Shown piece by piece: positions 46,423-57,299 of a stretch of 64,000 nucleotides of DNA. Within the stretch, counting starts at the first letter, position 1. The number at the start of each line of letters is the position of its first letter. The stretch covers positions 248,001 through 312,000 of the forward strand of contig NBAY01000052.1 in the NCBI GenBank assembly GCA_002794775.1, in the 5' to 3' direction. The position numbers were made by a program, and so were the translations under genes. This DNA is from Porodaedalea pini. Lineage: Eukaryota; Basidiomycota; Agaricomycetes; Hymenochaetales; Hymenochaetaceae. Below the pieces are notes generated by a model. That model had not been told where the DNA came from. It saw only the letters and a list, made by a program, of their open reading frames with translations, and did not search any database.

Positions 46423-47508
46423 ATGGCAGAACCCCAAGCCCCAGCTGCGCCAGCAGCCGCAACTCCGACGATCTCAAACGACATGATGCAGGAGATCATC
46501 AACGCACTACACGGCCTGGGATTACTCGCAACCCCCACGCCAGCAGCCGCAGACGCACCTGTCCCTCCACCAACAAGCCGCAGTGGAGGAAGACATATCG
46601 CCAAACCCGAGACGTTCAACGGACGAGACTACAAGAAGTTCGAACGTGCCATCACCCTTTACGTTGAAGCTAACGCAGAGGACTTCATGAACGACAAGGA
46701 CTACTTCCTTTTCGTGTTGTCGTTCATGATGGAAGGCTCGGCCGCACTCTGGGCACAGAACTTCCGGGAAAGCATTAAGATGGACGGCTATCTGATCTTT
46801 TCGCTCGTCAGTCGCCAGAAGTTTAACGAACAGCTGGAGAAAGCGTTCGGAGATCCGAACGAACGCATGAACGCCATGCAAAAATTGGATAGCTGGAAGC
46901 ACACCCGAGACATCACAGCCGACCAATTCTTCCAACAGTTCGACATCTATCGCCGTGCGGCAGGATACAACGATGATGCAAAGAATGACGACACCCTCAT
47001 CCACAAACTGACGAAAGCCTTGGATAGAGAGATCGTATACCGAATCGAAATGAGTGACACGGTCCCAACCATGTACAAAGGCTGGCAAGAAAAAGCCATT
47101 CGATTCGACAACGCTAGACGTCAGATGAAGGCCATCGAACAAATGCGCGCTGCCCCGTCCAGACCTCAGGTGCTCCCACCAAAACCTACCCAGACGTTCA
47201 CACCGAGAATCCCCGAAAGACGCGATGCCACCGGAGTCACATACGGAGGCATGGGGAAACCGATGGACGTCTCACTCGAAGAGCTGAGGAAAGCCGGACT
47301 CTGCTACTACTGCAAGGAATCTGGACATCTACAGAGGAATTGCCCGATGCAGAAGAAGGTGATAAGGGCTGTGTTGATGGGGATGGAACCCCGAGAGAGA
47401 AAAGTCTGGGCAGACGAGACCGCGACGCTCAAGGAGTCAGACTTTGCGGAGGAAGAAGAGGAGGCGCTCTTTGAGCGGGAGTTGGATTTTGCGGAACCCC
47501 AGCAGTGA
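46423..47508 (+). CDS. gag: Retrotransposon Gag protein, 361 aa
   Basis: The ATG at 46423 (MAEPQAPAAP) opens an Ala/Pro-rich N terminus. A capsid-type helical region follows from about residue 65 to 240 (NGRDYKKFERAITLY, WAQNFRESI, WKHTRDITADQFFQQF). One CCHC zinc knuckle, CYYCKESGHLQRNC, is at about 294-307. The acidic tail ends at TGA 47506-47508. Gag packages the element RNA into cytoplasmic particles. The pol frame overlaps its last 34 nt in the -1 frame. Confidence 0.93.
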   Translation: MAEPQAPAAPAAATPTISNDMMQEIINALHGLGLLATPTPAAADAPVPPPTSRSGGRHIAKPETFNGRDYKKFERAITLYVEANAEDFMNDKDYFLFVLSFMMEGSAALWAQNFRESIKMDGYLIFSLVSRQKFNEQLEKAFGDPNERMNAMQKLDSWKHTRDITADQFFQQFDIYRRAAGYNDDAKNDDTLIHKLTKALDREIVYRIEMSDTVPTMYKGWQEKAIRFDNARRQMKAIEQMRAAPSRPQVLPPKPTQTFTPRIPERRDATGVTYGGMGKPMDVSLEELRKAGLCYYCKESGHLQRNCPMQKKVIRAVLMGMEPRERKVWADETATLKESDFAEEEEEALFERELDFAEPQQ

Positions 47509-50500
47509 ACACGGCACTGACTGGGATAGGTTCAGTTTCGGTTTTTCAAATGGCCATTTTTGATAATTCTATGGACTCTGTAGATAATTTAGATAAAATA
47601 CAAAAAAATGTAAAAAGCAATGTCACTCGCAAAAATATTCCTTCTGTCCCTGTACCAGTAGCTAGTAGTATAGATATGCCTATATGTAACAACACGTCTA
47701 CCTCATCATCTCGTCCTACTCCTGTGTTAAAAAATCATGTAAAACCCTGTTCTGAATCTTCTAATTCTATTTCTTCCTTGGCCGGAACTGAACCGAAATC
47801 CGTGAAAAATGAAAACTCGTCGAAACAAGCTGAGAGGAAGTCCTGGAGAGATCGCCCTGTCCCCTTTACAGCCCCATGGATAGTACGGCGTCTCAAAGAG
47901 GATAAACTCGAAAGTGCTTTAACGACTCTCCGAGTGTGGATGAAACAGCAGAGGCATGCTGAAGCGAATGAAGAGACGGTGCGTCAAATCATTGCGCTAG
48001 AAGAACCAGATGCCGTGGCAGCTGTTAGGGACCTGAGGGGTCCAAAACGGTTCGTAAGAGGGTCTCGGGGGCAACAGCTCATGGTACCGATTCTCCTTCA
48101 AACGACCGACACCGGTAACCAGTTCAAGGTAGACGCCCTACTGGACAGTGGCTGCACTGGCTCATGTATCAACCGATCCTTTGTCGAAAAGCATCAGATC
48201 CGGACAAAAAAGACACCCATCCCAATCCGAGTCTATAATGCTGACGGCACGCTCAACAAGGACGGTTCGATCACAGAGTTTGTAGAAATGCGCATGACGA
48301 TTAAAGATCATTCGGAGCGCATCCACTTCGCGGTCACAGATCTAGGGAAAACAGATGTGTTCATCGGACATGAATGGTTAAAGCTGCACAATCCCAACAT
48401 CGACTGGCAAAAATCAACGATCGAATTTGATCGATGCCCCGATGTATGCGGCTATATCCGTAGTCTAGAGGACATTGATGCAGACCCCGACGAAAACCTT
48501 GATTTGGTGGAACTTGAAGACGGTGATCAGCTCTTCCTCTTCGATTGGGACAGGTACATTAAGTCCGATCCGAGAAAAGCGCTGAAGGTCAGACAACAGG
48601 TGCTCGAGGAAGTCCCGAACTATGTCAAAGAGTTCGCGGACGTCTTCAGTGAACAGGAATTCGATCAGTTACCAGAGAGACGCCCTTGGGATCACGCTAT
48701 TGAACTCAAGCCGGGATCAAAGCTCTCTGACTGTAAAATCTACCCGCTCAGCCCATCCGAACAGGTGGCACTGGACGAATTCCTCACCGAAAACTTGAGA
48801 ACTGGCCGTATTCGTAACTCTCAATCTGAGATGGCATCCCCCTTCTTCTTCATAAAAAAGAAGGATGGCAAGCTTCGCCCCGTACAGGACTATCGCCGGC
48901 TCAACGAGATGACGGTTAAGAACAAATACCCGTTACCTCTAATCCAAGAGCTCATTGACAAAACGAAACAGGCGAAATTCTTCACGAAGCTTGACATACG
49001 TTGGGGTTACAATAACATTCGGATTCGAGAGGGCGACGAGCATAAAGCTGCCTTCAGGACAAACCGCGGTCTATTCGAACCAACGGTCATGTTTTTCGGT
49101 CTCACAAACTCACCGGCAACCTTCCAAGGATTCATGAACGAGATCTTCCGAGAACTCGTCAATGATGGACACGTCATAGTCTACATGGACGACATCTTGA
49201 TCTTCGCACGAACTCGCGAACATCATGACAAACTCGTCCGACAAGTCCTGGAAGTGTTGCGAGCAAACAAGTTGTTCTTAAAGCCAGAAAAGTGCAGCTT
49301 CGCTCAAGAGACCGTGAACTATCTTGGGCATATCCTCGGCAACGGACAGATTCGCATGGATCCAGCCAAAGTGGCGGGTGTAAAAGATTGGCCAGTGCCT
49401 AAGAACAAGAAAGAACTACAGTCTTTCCTTGGGTTCTGCAACTATTACCGCCGCTTCATCCTAGCATTCAGTCACTATGCGAAGCCCTTGACAGCATTGA
49501 CCGGAGATGTAGAGTGGAAGTGGGAGGTGGAGCAACAGGAGGCCTTTGAACGTCTGAAACAGAAGCTCTGTGAAGAACCTGTACTCACAGTGCCTACTGA
49601 TGACGGTCAATTTCGGGTGGAGGCTGATTCATCGCATTTCGCTAACGGCGCCATTCTGTCCCAATTCGTTGACGGAAAATGGCATCCAATCGCATACCGA
49701 TCGCAAGCGCTTAGCCAAGCAGAGCGCAATTACGAAATCTATGACAAAGAGATGTTCGCGATCATGTGCGCACTGGATGACTGGCGACAATATCTTCTAG
49801 GGGCAACGCAAACCTTCGAAATCTGGTCGGATCACCTCAACCTCCAGTATTTCCGAAAACCCCAGAAGATTAACCACCGACAAGCGAGATGGCTACAGGA
49901 GTTAGCGGACTACGACTTCAAACTGTTCCATAAACCAGGTGCCCTGATGACTAAGGCTGACCTCCTCTCGAGACGAGCGGATCATGAGAGGGGGGAGAAC
50001 GACAATATCGACATTGTTTTGCTCAAGCCGGACTTATTTGTAAACGAAACACTGCTAGAAGCGCTGGATGCAGACTTCGTTAAACGAATTAAAAGGGTAC
50101 GAAACAACAGGGACAGAGCAGTTGTGAAGGCGTTAGAGCGGAAGGAACGAGAGTGGGAGGAAGAAGAAGGGTTGTTGATGTGGAAGGGCAGGATTTACGT
50201 GCCGAAAGACCATAAACTCCGAGAAGACATCATTCGAAACCATCACGACAGCACGCTCGCAGGACACCCAGGACGCTACAAGACCCATGAGTTGATCACA
50301 CGCAACTACTGGTGGCCGGGAATCCAACGAGATGTTCGAATGTATGTCGAGGGATGTGATGCGTGCCAACGTACGAAGGCACACAGAGCAAAACCGCACA
50401 ATCCTCTGAACCCAAACGAGATCCCGAAAGGTCCTTGGGAAATCGTCACAGCAGACCTGATCGGCGAACTACCCGAGTCCAATGGACATAACGCAATCTG

Positions 50501-51644
50501 TGTCTTCGTTGACAGGTTCAGTAAACAGGTGCACGCGATCCCTACCTCAGTAAGCATAACGTCGGAAGGAATGGCGAGGCTCTACCGGGATCATGTCTTC
50601 AGGCTACACGGCATACCGCGCAAGTTTATTCATGACAGAGGATCACAGTTCGAGTCCAAATTCATGAACGAACTATACCGGTTACTGGGCATCGAGGGAA
50701 ACCCGTCAACGGCATATCACCCACAGACAGATGGTCAGACAGAACGGATAAACCAAGAGATTGAACAGTACCTTCGTCTCTTTGTTAACCACCATCAGTC
50801 GGACTGGGCGGAATGGCTTGCGCTAGCGGAATTCGCGTACAACGACAAAGAACAAACGTCGACAGGAGCGTCACCCTTTTTCGTCAACCATGGGAGACAC
50901 CCATATAAGGGCACGAATCCTAGACGCGAATCGACCAACGAGTCCGCTAAGCAGTTTGCCGACCGGATGGTCAAGATCAGGGAGGAAACCGAATCAGCAT
51001 TAAAGCATGCGGCCGAAACCATGAAGCGCTTCTATGACAGGACAAAGGGAGAATCCATCGAGTATAAACCTGGGGAAAAGGTCATGCTCGAAGGAACTCA
51101 CTTAAAGACAGATCGTCCTATGAAGAAGCTGGGAGATAAACGTTATGGGCCTTTCATTGTCGAAAAGAAAATCGGCACGTCAGCATATAGACTTAAACTT
51201 CCACGTACATGGAAAAAAGTCTATCCGGTTTTCAATGAAGTGCTCCTCTCCCCATACCACGAGCCACAGTATACGTCGCAAAAGCAAGATCTTCCACCCC
51301 CGCCTGAAATCATTGACGATGTGCCGGAATATGAGGTCGAAAAGGTTGTCGACTCCAAACTTGTGCGAGGGAAGCTCAAATACCTCGTACATTGGAAAGG
51401 GTATCCGAACGAAGAACGCACCTGGGAGCCAATTGAGAATTTGACGAACTCTCAAGAGGCCATTGACGAATTTCATAAATCAACTCCCAGTGCTCCTCGT
51501 GCCCTCAACACCCTAGAGATGTCGCAGCTGAAGTTCCGACCCGTGTTCGAAATGACGGAGCCTGAGAGACAGAAAGGAGTGGCACAGTGGTGGGCTGGTA
51601 AGTTCCAGGGTAGGGAACAAGGGCGATCGGGACGCTCGCCTTGA
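47505..51644 (+). CDS. pol: Retrotransposon Pol polyprotein (PR-RT-RH-IN-chromodomain)
   Basis: This open frame of 1379 codons starts at a GTG; the first ATG is at 47550, 41 nt after the gag stop. Numbered from 47505, the protease active site LLDSGCTGS is near 213, and the reverse-transcriptase catalytic YMDD near 559. The RNase H Asp (EADSSHFANG) is near 705, and the integrase zinc finger (H...H...CDACQ) spans about 910-955. The DDE triad Asp/Asp/Glu lies near 981 (TADLIGEL), 1042 (HDRGSQFESK) and 1078 (TERINQEIEQ). A C-terminal chromodomain spans about 1274-1325 (YEVEKVVDSK, YLVHWKGYPNEERTWEP). The chromodomain should tether integration to methylated histone H3. No stop or frameshift is seen. 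Confidence 0.95.
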   Translation: MNTALTGIGSVSVFQMAIFDNSMDSVDNLDKIQKNVKSNVTRKNIPSVPVPVASSIDMPICNNTSTSSSRPTPVLKNHVKPCSESSNSISSLAGTEPKSVKNENSSKQAERKSWRDRPVPFTAPWIVRRLKEDKLESALTTLRVWMKQQRHAEANEETVRQIIALEEPDAVAAVRDLRGPKRFVRGSRGQQLMVPILLQTTDTGNQFKVDALLDSGCTGSCINRSFVEKHQIRTKKTPIPIRVYNADGTLNKDGSITEFVEMRMTIKDHSERIHFAVTDLGKTDVFIGHEWLKLHNPNIDWQKSTIEFDRCPDVCGYIRSLEDIDADPDENLDLVELEDGDQLFLFDWDRYIKSDPRKALKVRQQVLEEVPNYVKEFADVFSEQEFDQLPERRPWDHAIELKPGSKLSDCKIYPLSPSEQVALDEFLTENLRTGRIRNSQSEMASPFFFIKKKDGKLRPVQDYRRLNEMTVKNKYPLPLIQELIDKTKQAKFFTKLDIRWGYNNIRIREGDEHKAAFRTNRGLFEPTVMFFGLTNSPATFQGFMNEIFRELVNDGHVIVYMDDILIFARTREHHDKLVRQVLEVLRANKLFLKPEKCSFAQETVNYLGHILGNGQIRMDPAKVAGVKDWPVPKNKKELQSFLGFCNYYRRFILAFSHYAKPLTALTGDVEWKWEVEQQEAFERLKQKLCEEPVLTVPTDDGQFRVEADSSHFANGAILSQFVDGKWHPIAYRSQALSQAERNYEIYDKEMFAIMCALDDWRQYLLGATQTFEIWSDHLNLQYFRKPQKINHRQARWLQELADYDFKLFHKPGALMTKADLLSRRADHERGENDNIDIVLLKPDLFVNETLLEALDADFVKRIKRVRNNRDRAVVKALERKEREWEEEEGLLMWKGRIYVPKDHKLREDIIRNHHDSTLAGHPGRYKTHELITRNYWWPGIQRDVRMYVEGCDACQRTKAHRAKPHNPLNPNEIPKGPWEIVTADLIGELPESNGHNAICVFVDRFSKQVHAIPTSVSITSEGMARLYRDHVFRLHGIPRKFIHDRGSQFESKFMNELYRLLGIEGNPSTAYHPQTDGQTERINQEIEQYLRLFVNHHQSDWAEWLALAEFAYNDKEQTSTGASPFFVNHGRHPYKGTNPRRESTNESAKQFADRMVKIREETESALKHAAETMKRFYDRTKGESIEYKPGEKVMLEGTHLKTDRPMKKLGDKRYGPFIVEKKIGTSAYRLKLPRTWKKVYPVFNEVLLSPYHEPQYTSQKQDLPPPPEIIDDVPEYEVEKVVDSKLVRGKLKYLVHWKGYPNEERTWEPIENLTNSQEAIDEFHKSTPSAPRALNTLEMSQLKFRPVFEMTEPERQKGVAQWWAGKFQGREQGRSGRSP

Positions 51645-51653
51645 AGGGGAGGG
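51643..51653 (+). promoter_or_regulatory. Polypurine tract
   Basis: GAAGGGGAGGG lies 3 nt before the 3' LTR and should prime plus-strand DNA synthesis. Confidence 0.8.
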
Positions 51654-51656
51654 TCA

Positions 51657-52090
51657 TGTCATGGACGCTTTTTAAATTCTCTTATCTTATCTTATCTTAT
51701 CTTATAATATCCATCCATCACTAATCACGCTTATTCCTGCTTACTCATTATTCATTACGCTCCTTCTCGCACTATCCTTGCTCGCTGACCGATCCTATGA
51801 TTTCATTATTCTATGAAGTTCCACGACGCTCTATCATCTATCCTTATGTAGTAGTTAATTCCCTGGTCCGTGCGCAGCCGCTGAAGGGTATATAAGTAGG
51901 TAGTCCTCCTGTACTTATCCCCTAGTTTCGACCTGGTCAATTCTACCTGGCTACGTCCAGAAGCTACTCCTTATCTCCGCGCTGTGTCAGTTTCCCCTGG
52001 CTCACTGCTCTCTCTCTTGTCTCCCTCCTCCTCTGACTGAGTTCCGCGCGACCCGGCTACCATTTGCGTACCCGTAGTCCGTCGCTGACA
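51657..52090 (+). repeat. 3' LTR, 434 bp
   Basis: It is the same length as the 5' LTR and reads identical to it throughout by eye. GGTGC follows. Confidence 0.95.
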
Positions 52091-52095
52091 GGTGC
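52091..52095. repeat. Target-site duplication, right (GGTGC)
   Basis: It matches 45129-45133. Confidence 0.92.
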
Positions 52096-52473
52096 CCCCC
52101 AGACCTGTCCCATCTCATTTCCTATCATTTCACTTTCCCCTTCAATTTTGACTACCTCACATACTATGAATATGCCGCCTCCCTTCAATTTGAGTATGAA
52201 GACATTATTTCGTCATGCCCCATCTCTTTTCATCATTTAATTTGTCAGTACATTCCCCGACAACGCATTCTGCATAGTACATTTCGTGCCTTGACATGGG
52301 CAATCTCATAGTTACGATCGATTTGTTATACCCCTAGCGGTTGGAGTCTGCTCGTAGTAGATAGCAGAAAATTATAAGAAGCTGGGCACATGAAGCGAGC
52401 TGGGTGTTGGAAATTAAATGGAATAACAAGCCGGCGGAAACCTGATTCGGTTATGCGAGGCGACTCTCCATTA
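52096..52473. other. Spacer between retrotransposon and foldback element
   Basis: The first 150 bp continue the frame that the retrotransposon interrupts. Otherwise no feature is visible. Confidence 0.4.
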
Positions 52474-53322
52474 CAGCCTTTTTCATAAGTCCTGCGACAC
52501 GTGCATGTCACGTGAAATGAGCCGCGTCAGAGCTAAAGTGTCGAAAAATTAGAATGAATGCCTATTTTCTCTGTGAATTCTGCACAGTACCTGCTCATTA
52601 AGTACTCAAAAAAAAGGCATGGTTCTCAGGAGAAGAAATATGTAAAATAGGGAGCAATAAATTGACTGTGTAGGCAGGTGGAGATCAAACAAGTGCAACT
52701 GGTCTGTTCTCTCACCCATTTCCACTGAGATTCAAAAATTATGGCTCCCCTACATCTACCTATAAAATTCTTTCCTGTGACTGTAAATTAAGTATATGAC
52801 TATACCAACATCTCCTGAAAGTTTGAAGCCAATCCATTCAGTATTCATGGTCCAGCAGCAAGATTTGTGTTCTACTCTGCAAGACCTGTTGTGAGAAAAG
52901 GAGGGTGGAAAGAGCTTGAAGTGGAACACAAATCTTGCTGCTGGACCATGAATACTGAATGGATTGGCTTCAAACTTTCAGGAGATGTTGGTATAGTCAT
53001 ATACTTAATTTACAGTCACAGGAAAGAATTTTATAGGTAGATGTAGGGGAGCCATAATTTTTGAATCTCAGTGGAAATGGGTGAGAGAACAGACCAGTTG
53101 CACTTGTTTGATCTCCACCTGCCTACACAGTCAATTTATTGCTCCCTATTTTACATATTTCTTCTCCTGAGAACCATGCCTTTTTTTTGAGTACTTAATG
53201 AGCAGGTACTGTGCAGAATTCACAGAGAAAATAGGCATTCATTCTAATTTTTCGACACTTTAGCTCTGACGCGGCTCACTTCACGTGACATGCACGTGTC
53301 GCAGGACTTATGAAAAAGGCTG
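52474..53322. mobile_element. Palindromic foldback MITE, TA-flanked, 849 bp
   Basis: Two arms of about 400 bp are near-perfect reverse complements around a loop of about 50 bp (52873-52923). The ends are CAGCCTTTTTCATAAG and its complement, each flanked by TA (52472-52473 and 53323-53324), the Tc1/mariner target. I noted one arm mismatch (GAAATGAG against GAAGTGAG). It contains no coding frame, so any movement would need a transposase from elsewhere. Confidence 0.88.
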
Positions 53323-53455
53323 TAATATTCCGAGACTCGGTGCCTTTAAGCCTCTTGCGAGACACGGAATGAACGGAACAAATGCAATACACGAAATTTA
53401 TGACAGACGATGCTACAGACATACGAACTATAGGCTAAGATATGTCTCATTTATT

Positions 53456-55171
53456 TTACTTGCTTATCGCTATCCATGACGACTGTTCTTCAACATGTAC
53501 ATGCCGAGGGCCAAGGATAGTAGATGGCTTTGAATCTTCCGACCACTGAACAGTGAGTGCTCTCTCCGAAAAGTGCTCGACTAAATTGACCAGCAGTTTT
53601 TGGCTCATGATTCCCATCAATGACATGGAGAAGCCACACGGTATCATGATATAGTCCACCTGAAACGAATAACCGTTTACTTGTTCCTGAAAAAGAAAAA
53701 CGGAGAGCATGGAAGACTCACGCCCTTGACATCCCATATGATCCAATTCGCGACATATACGATAAAAACACTGTGGGGTTTGTGAGTGTATTCAATTTCC
53801 TCATGGTCAAAGGACAAAGTAACACATGTACATACACGAAGAAGTACAAGATCGAGTCTCTCACCAACAGGTTCATTATTCGGTTTTGCGACCCTAATCC
53901 GTGACTTCTGAAGCTTTGTATTGCTTTGTTAAGAGCAAGCGCAAATAGCAGTACTTCGTTGAGAGTCCGTGGTGCCCAGTATGCCTTGTACCAGTTGGGC
54001 ATGCTAATAGTAGCACATATATGCATGTAGGAACCCGGCCCGATGTTGACGAACTCCGCTGAACGTTCAAAGTGGTGAGACTAAAGTTCAGATAAAGAAA
54101 CTGTGAGATTCGAAAAGACTCGCCGGTCTGGCCTTTAAACGCAAAGACAGCTATTATAATATCTGCCAAGAGTACACAGAATAGAGAGGCGGAGAGTAAA
54201 GCGAATATTTTACGGCTCTTGTTGTACATTGCGTAGATCCGAATTTGTAGGGCGACTTTCAAGGAGAAGGTGGTAAGAGTTGTCGGTCCAGAGGACTATA
54301 ATGACATACATTCAATACAAATTGTGAGTATAATTCCCATTAACAAGTAGAATCGCAGCCAGGCTTGACCTGGGTTTTAAATCAGGCTTCTGTTGACCTG
54401 ATTTGCGTTAAAAAAAAAAACTCACATCTGCGAAGGATAGGTTATCATTAACGATGTGTCAGTCTATAAGCGCAAGAGAGCGACCCACAACTGCTCGGAA
54501 AAAAAACGAAGTCAAAACACATTAGTCGAACGAGACTGGGACGAGGGGATGTACATACCTCGCTAGAGGCCTGCGGTAGGAATAGAACTGTTTGCAACCC
54601 TTCGTCAGATCAATTTTAGTAGACGATCATCTATATACATACCAATGGTTGTCGCTCTACAAATCACAGTTCAGAGTGCGATAACAATATATGCGGCGGG
54701 GCGACTCACATCATCACAAATAGCGTGCAATACCGTATCTGAACCGTTTGTTTCAGAGAGAAACCTAGTGCCAAGATACCGCTTACCGCGAAATAAAGAA
54801 GCCTTCCTAGTGTGCCAATTCCGGATTTCTGTGCCAAACTGTTGAAATATCTTCTCGTCTGGAGAAACCCCTTGCTTACCCACATGAACTCGACCTCGCG
54901 ATCGTAGGTCGTCACTGTACATTAGAAGGCAATGGTCTCCTAGAAGTGTCGGTTACGTTGGTAACGGACTTACACATATCATAGACGTAGAGGACAGTAG
55001 TGGATACTGAGTGAACCACAATGTTGATTAGTCTACAGCCCGTATGCAATTGAAGGAAGAGTGCGAACAGAAGCACATCTTGGTTAGCTTTATGATCGTA
55101 ATCGTTGCTATCGCAGTCTCAAGGGCATCGTCGAGACCTGCAGACGCATCTCCAACGGTAGTGCCAGCCAT
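53456..55171 (-). CDS. DUF6533 multi-span membrane protein, copy C
   Basis: The start is the ATG at 55171 (MAGTTVGDASAGLDD). The DUF6533 motif (TTYDREVEFMW) is at about 54880-54910. Later blocks are ALQIRIYAMYNKSRKIFALL (54200s), ICATISMPNWYKAYWAPRT and LLVRDSILYFFV (53840-54030), and MSQKLLVNLVEHFSERA. It ends at 53456 with a shorter tail (EEQSSWIAISK) than the other copies. The foldback element lies 134 bp beyond and may have cut off the original end. It is the first gene of direct-repeat block 1. It may be intact, but some early exons are hard to join and it could be decaying. Confidence 0.65.
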
Positions 55172-57299
55172 AGGCGAGGAAGATTGTAAGAGATGGAATG
55201 GAACTCGGTGACCTAAACTGAAGTCCTTACTTCAGGTATTTATCTAAAACATATCTCCGAGCAGACCTTTCTCTTTGTAAATGCCATCTTGATCGTATCG
55301 TCACAGCCAGGATGCTCTGCGAAGAACTTGGCCCTGGCGAGGTGAGTCACTGAGAGGTACACATACTGATAATGGCAAAACTGAGAGTTACCTTTTCTGA
55401 GAGCAACACATCCCACAGCTACTCCTCCCTTCTCGAAGAATATGTTAAGATGACGGAAGAAGGACTGTATCAATACACGCTGGTTACTTGTGCGGTTATT
55501 AGGAAGAACTTCAACTTCCGAAGAAGTAGAAAGTGTCATCCACATGGTGCGTCGTCTGTGGAACTAACAGCTTCGGGCGACTCTTACTTGAAGATGTGCC
55601 ACTCGGTTTTTTGATTTTCCCGTCTCCGGTGCTATTGTGTGAGTTGTACGAGACTACCCAGAGGGTTCTGCCCACCGCCGAAGAAGTTCAACCCTAATCT
55701 GGAAGGCATTGATCGGCGTCATGATTACACGCATTTGGCTTACGTGCTTCGCTTGCCTTGCATTTGTCAGTCAGCGTCCTCTGATTCATACTGGAAGTAG
55801 CGTCGAGCAAAAGGAATTGCACAAAGGAACCTCCTAACAAATATTCAACTCGAGGGTTATAGTAAATAATATAAGACAGAGAGGATGATGGATGAAACGC
55901 TATCAATCTGATTCAATCCATGTTGTTCACTTCTGATATTATCAAAAAAAAGAGCAGAAAGCGGAATCCAGACGGTGACCGGACCGCGATTGCGACAACG
56001 AGGCAATGCAGCTAGTCAGAAACAGGTTTAGAAGATTTCCAGCCAATGCAGATTTTTCAAGGCTCATCTGGACGGGTTTGGAGAGGAGTTGAAAAGAGCT
56101 CGGCGAGCAGACTAAGACAGACCATAATTTCAAGAGGTCTCATCGACGGTTAGGAACTGGACGAGGGATGTAAGAAACCTATACCGGAGAGCTTGAAGGG
56201 TCAACAGCTTTTCGAAGACAGATCCGGTCCAGCCAGGTAAGGAGAGCCAAATGAACTTGCGAGTATGACATGATACAAGTGCCATGGGAGGAATTCCCGA
56301 TAGGCATGAACCACAGCTACGTCAAATTTAGTCGCTGGCTTGTACCTTCGTTTTCGAGCAAGCCATCCTTACGATCATTGTGGAGTCCAGCATTTTGTAA
56401 CTAAGTCCCCACGAGATCAAGTCGATGGCATGGACCGTCGGTCTAGAGAAAGCTTTATTTCGGATCTTCGTGGTCGCTCGTCTCAACAATTTTTCAACCA
56501 TGCAAACACCGCATTGTCAAGATGCTTCCAACCCTTGCCCATCGCCTTAGATTCATGCGTGTTGCAAATATACATAACGTGTGTTTTCATTATCATCACG
56601 TTAAGAAGCTGTGTCCTACCTTGCAAGCCAAGGTAAACGATGAGAATCGATGTCAGCAAGGGAGAATGATTTAAAGGCGCACCTCCAAGGTATTCCTCAA
56701 CATCACGACAATTTTATTTCCATGATGACAATAAGCTGACTGAAAACGGAAGTGCAGCATTACACGTCAAGGGTGTGGAGAGTCTAGACACCCGAAATTC
56801 TGAAGTAGCCGGCAGTGGCGCGTTCGATAGTACTCTGACAGCCTGGACCGTGGACTGTGGAGGATCGAGTGCCGTATACACTTGGATATTGCAGATACGT
56901 CCAGGTATTCTTGGCCATGTTGATTACTACTGTTGATGGCTGTACGTGAGTTGGTTGCAGTACTAGTTACTGTATATCTAGCTCCCGACCCCGCCCCACT
57001 CGCCTCGCGATCATCGAGTCTTCTATGTCTCAAAGGCGCATCGAAGCTCGAAGTTATTAAGGTACAATGGACTCGAAAGGGGTGTATTTCACTCGAGAGT
57101 AGATTGTGGAGAGGGCCACAGAGGGGACACGGGTGCTTCATGCTCTTCGAGGGTGCAGCGCGTTAACTGCGCATAGATATTGAATACTAAAGGACGAAGT
57201 GCTTTAGAGAAGATAAGATTGAAGGATCCCTCGTATCTTGTTTGCCTGGTGAACTCGGAGTCGGGGGAGCGGGGGAGAGGGTTGGGTTCTCCGATTTAG
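55172..57299. other. Non-coding part of block 1
   Basis: Scattered short frames lack family features. Similarity to 61245-63590 runs through all of it, so what is conserved is duplication history, not clearly coding. Confidence 0.45.

Larger units (their letters stand above)
45134..52090 (+). mobile_element. Complete Ty3/gypsy chromovirus LTR retrotransposon, 6957 bp
   Basis: Two 434 bp LTRs (TG...CA) flank a leader, gag, pol and a polypurine tract, and a 5 bp target duplication flanks the whole. The pol order is protease, reverse transcriptase, RNase H, integrase, then a chromodomain, which places it among chromoviruses. Both reading frames are open end to end. LTR identity by eye and intact frames point to a very young, possibly active insertion. 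Confidence 0.95.

Noticed and set aside
45134..52090. Two solo LTRs or nested elements
   Set aside because: A single target duplication, equal LTR length and an uninterrupted gag-pol order show one complete element.
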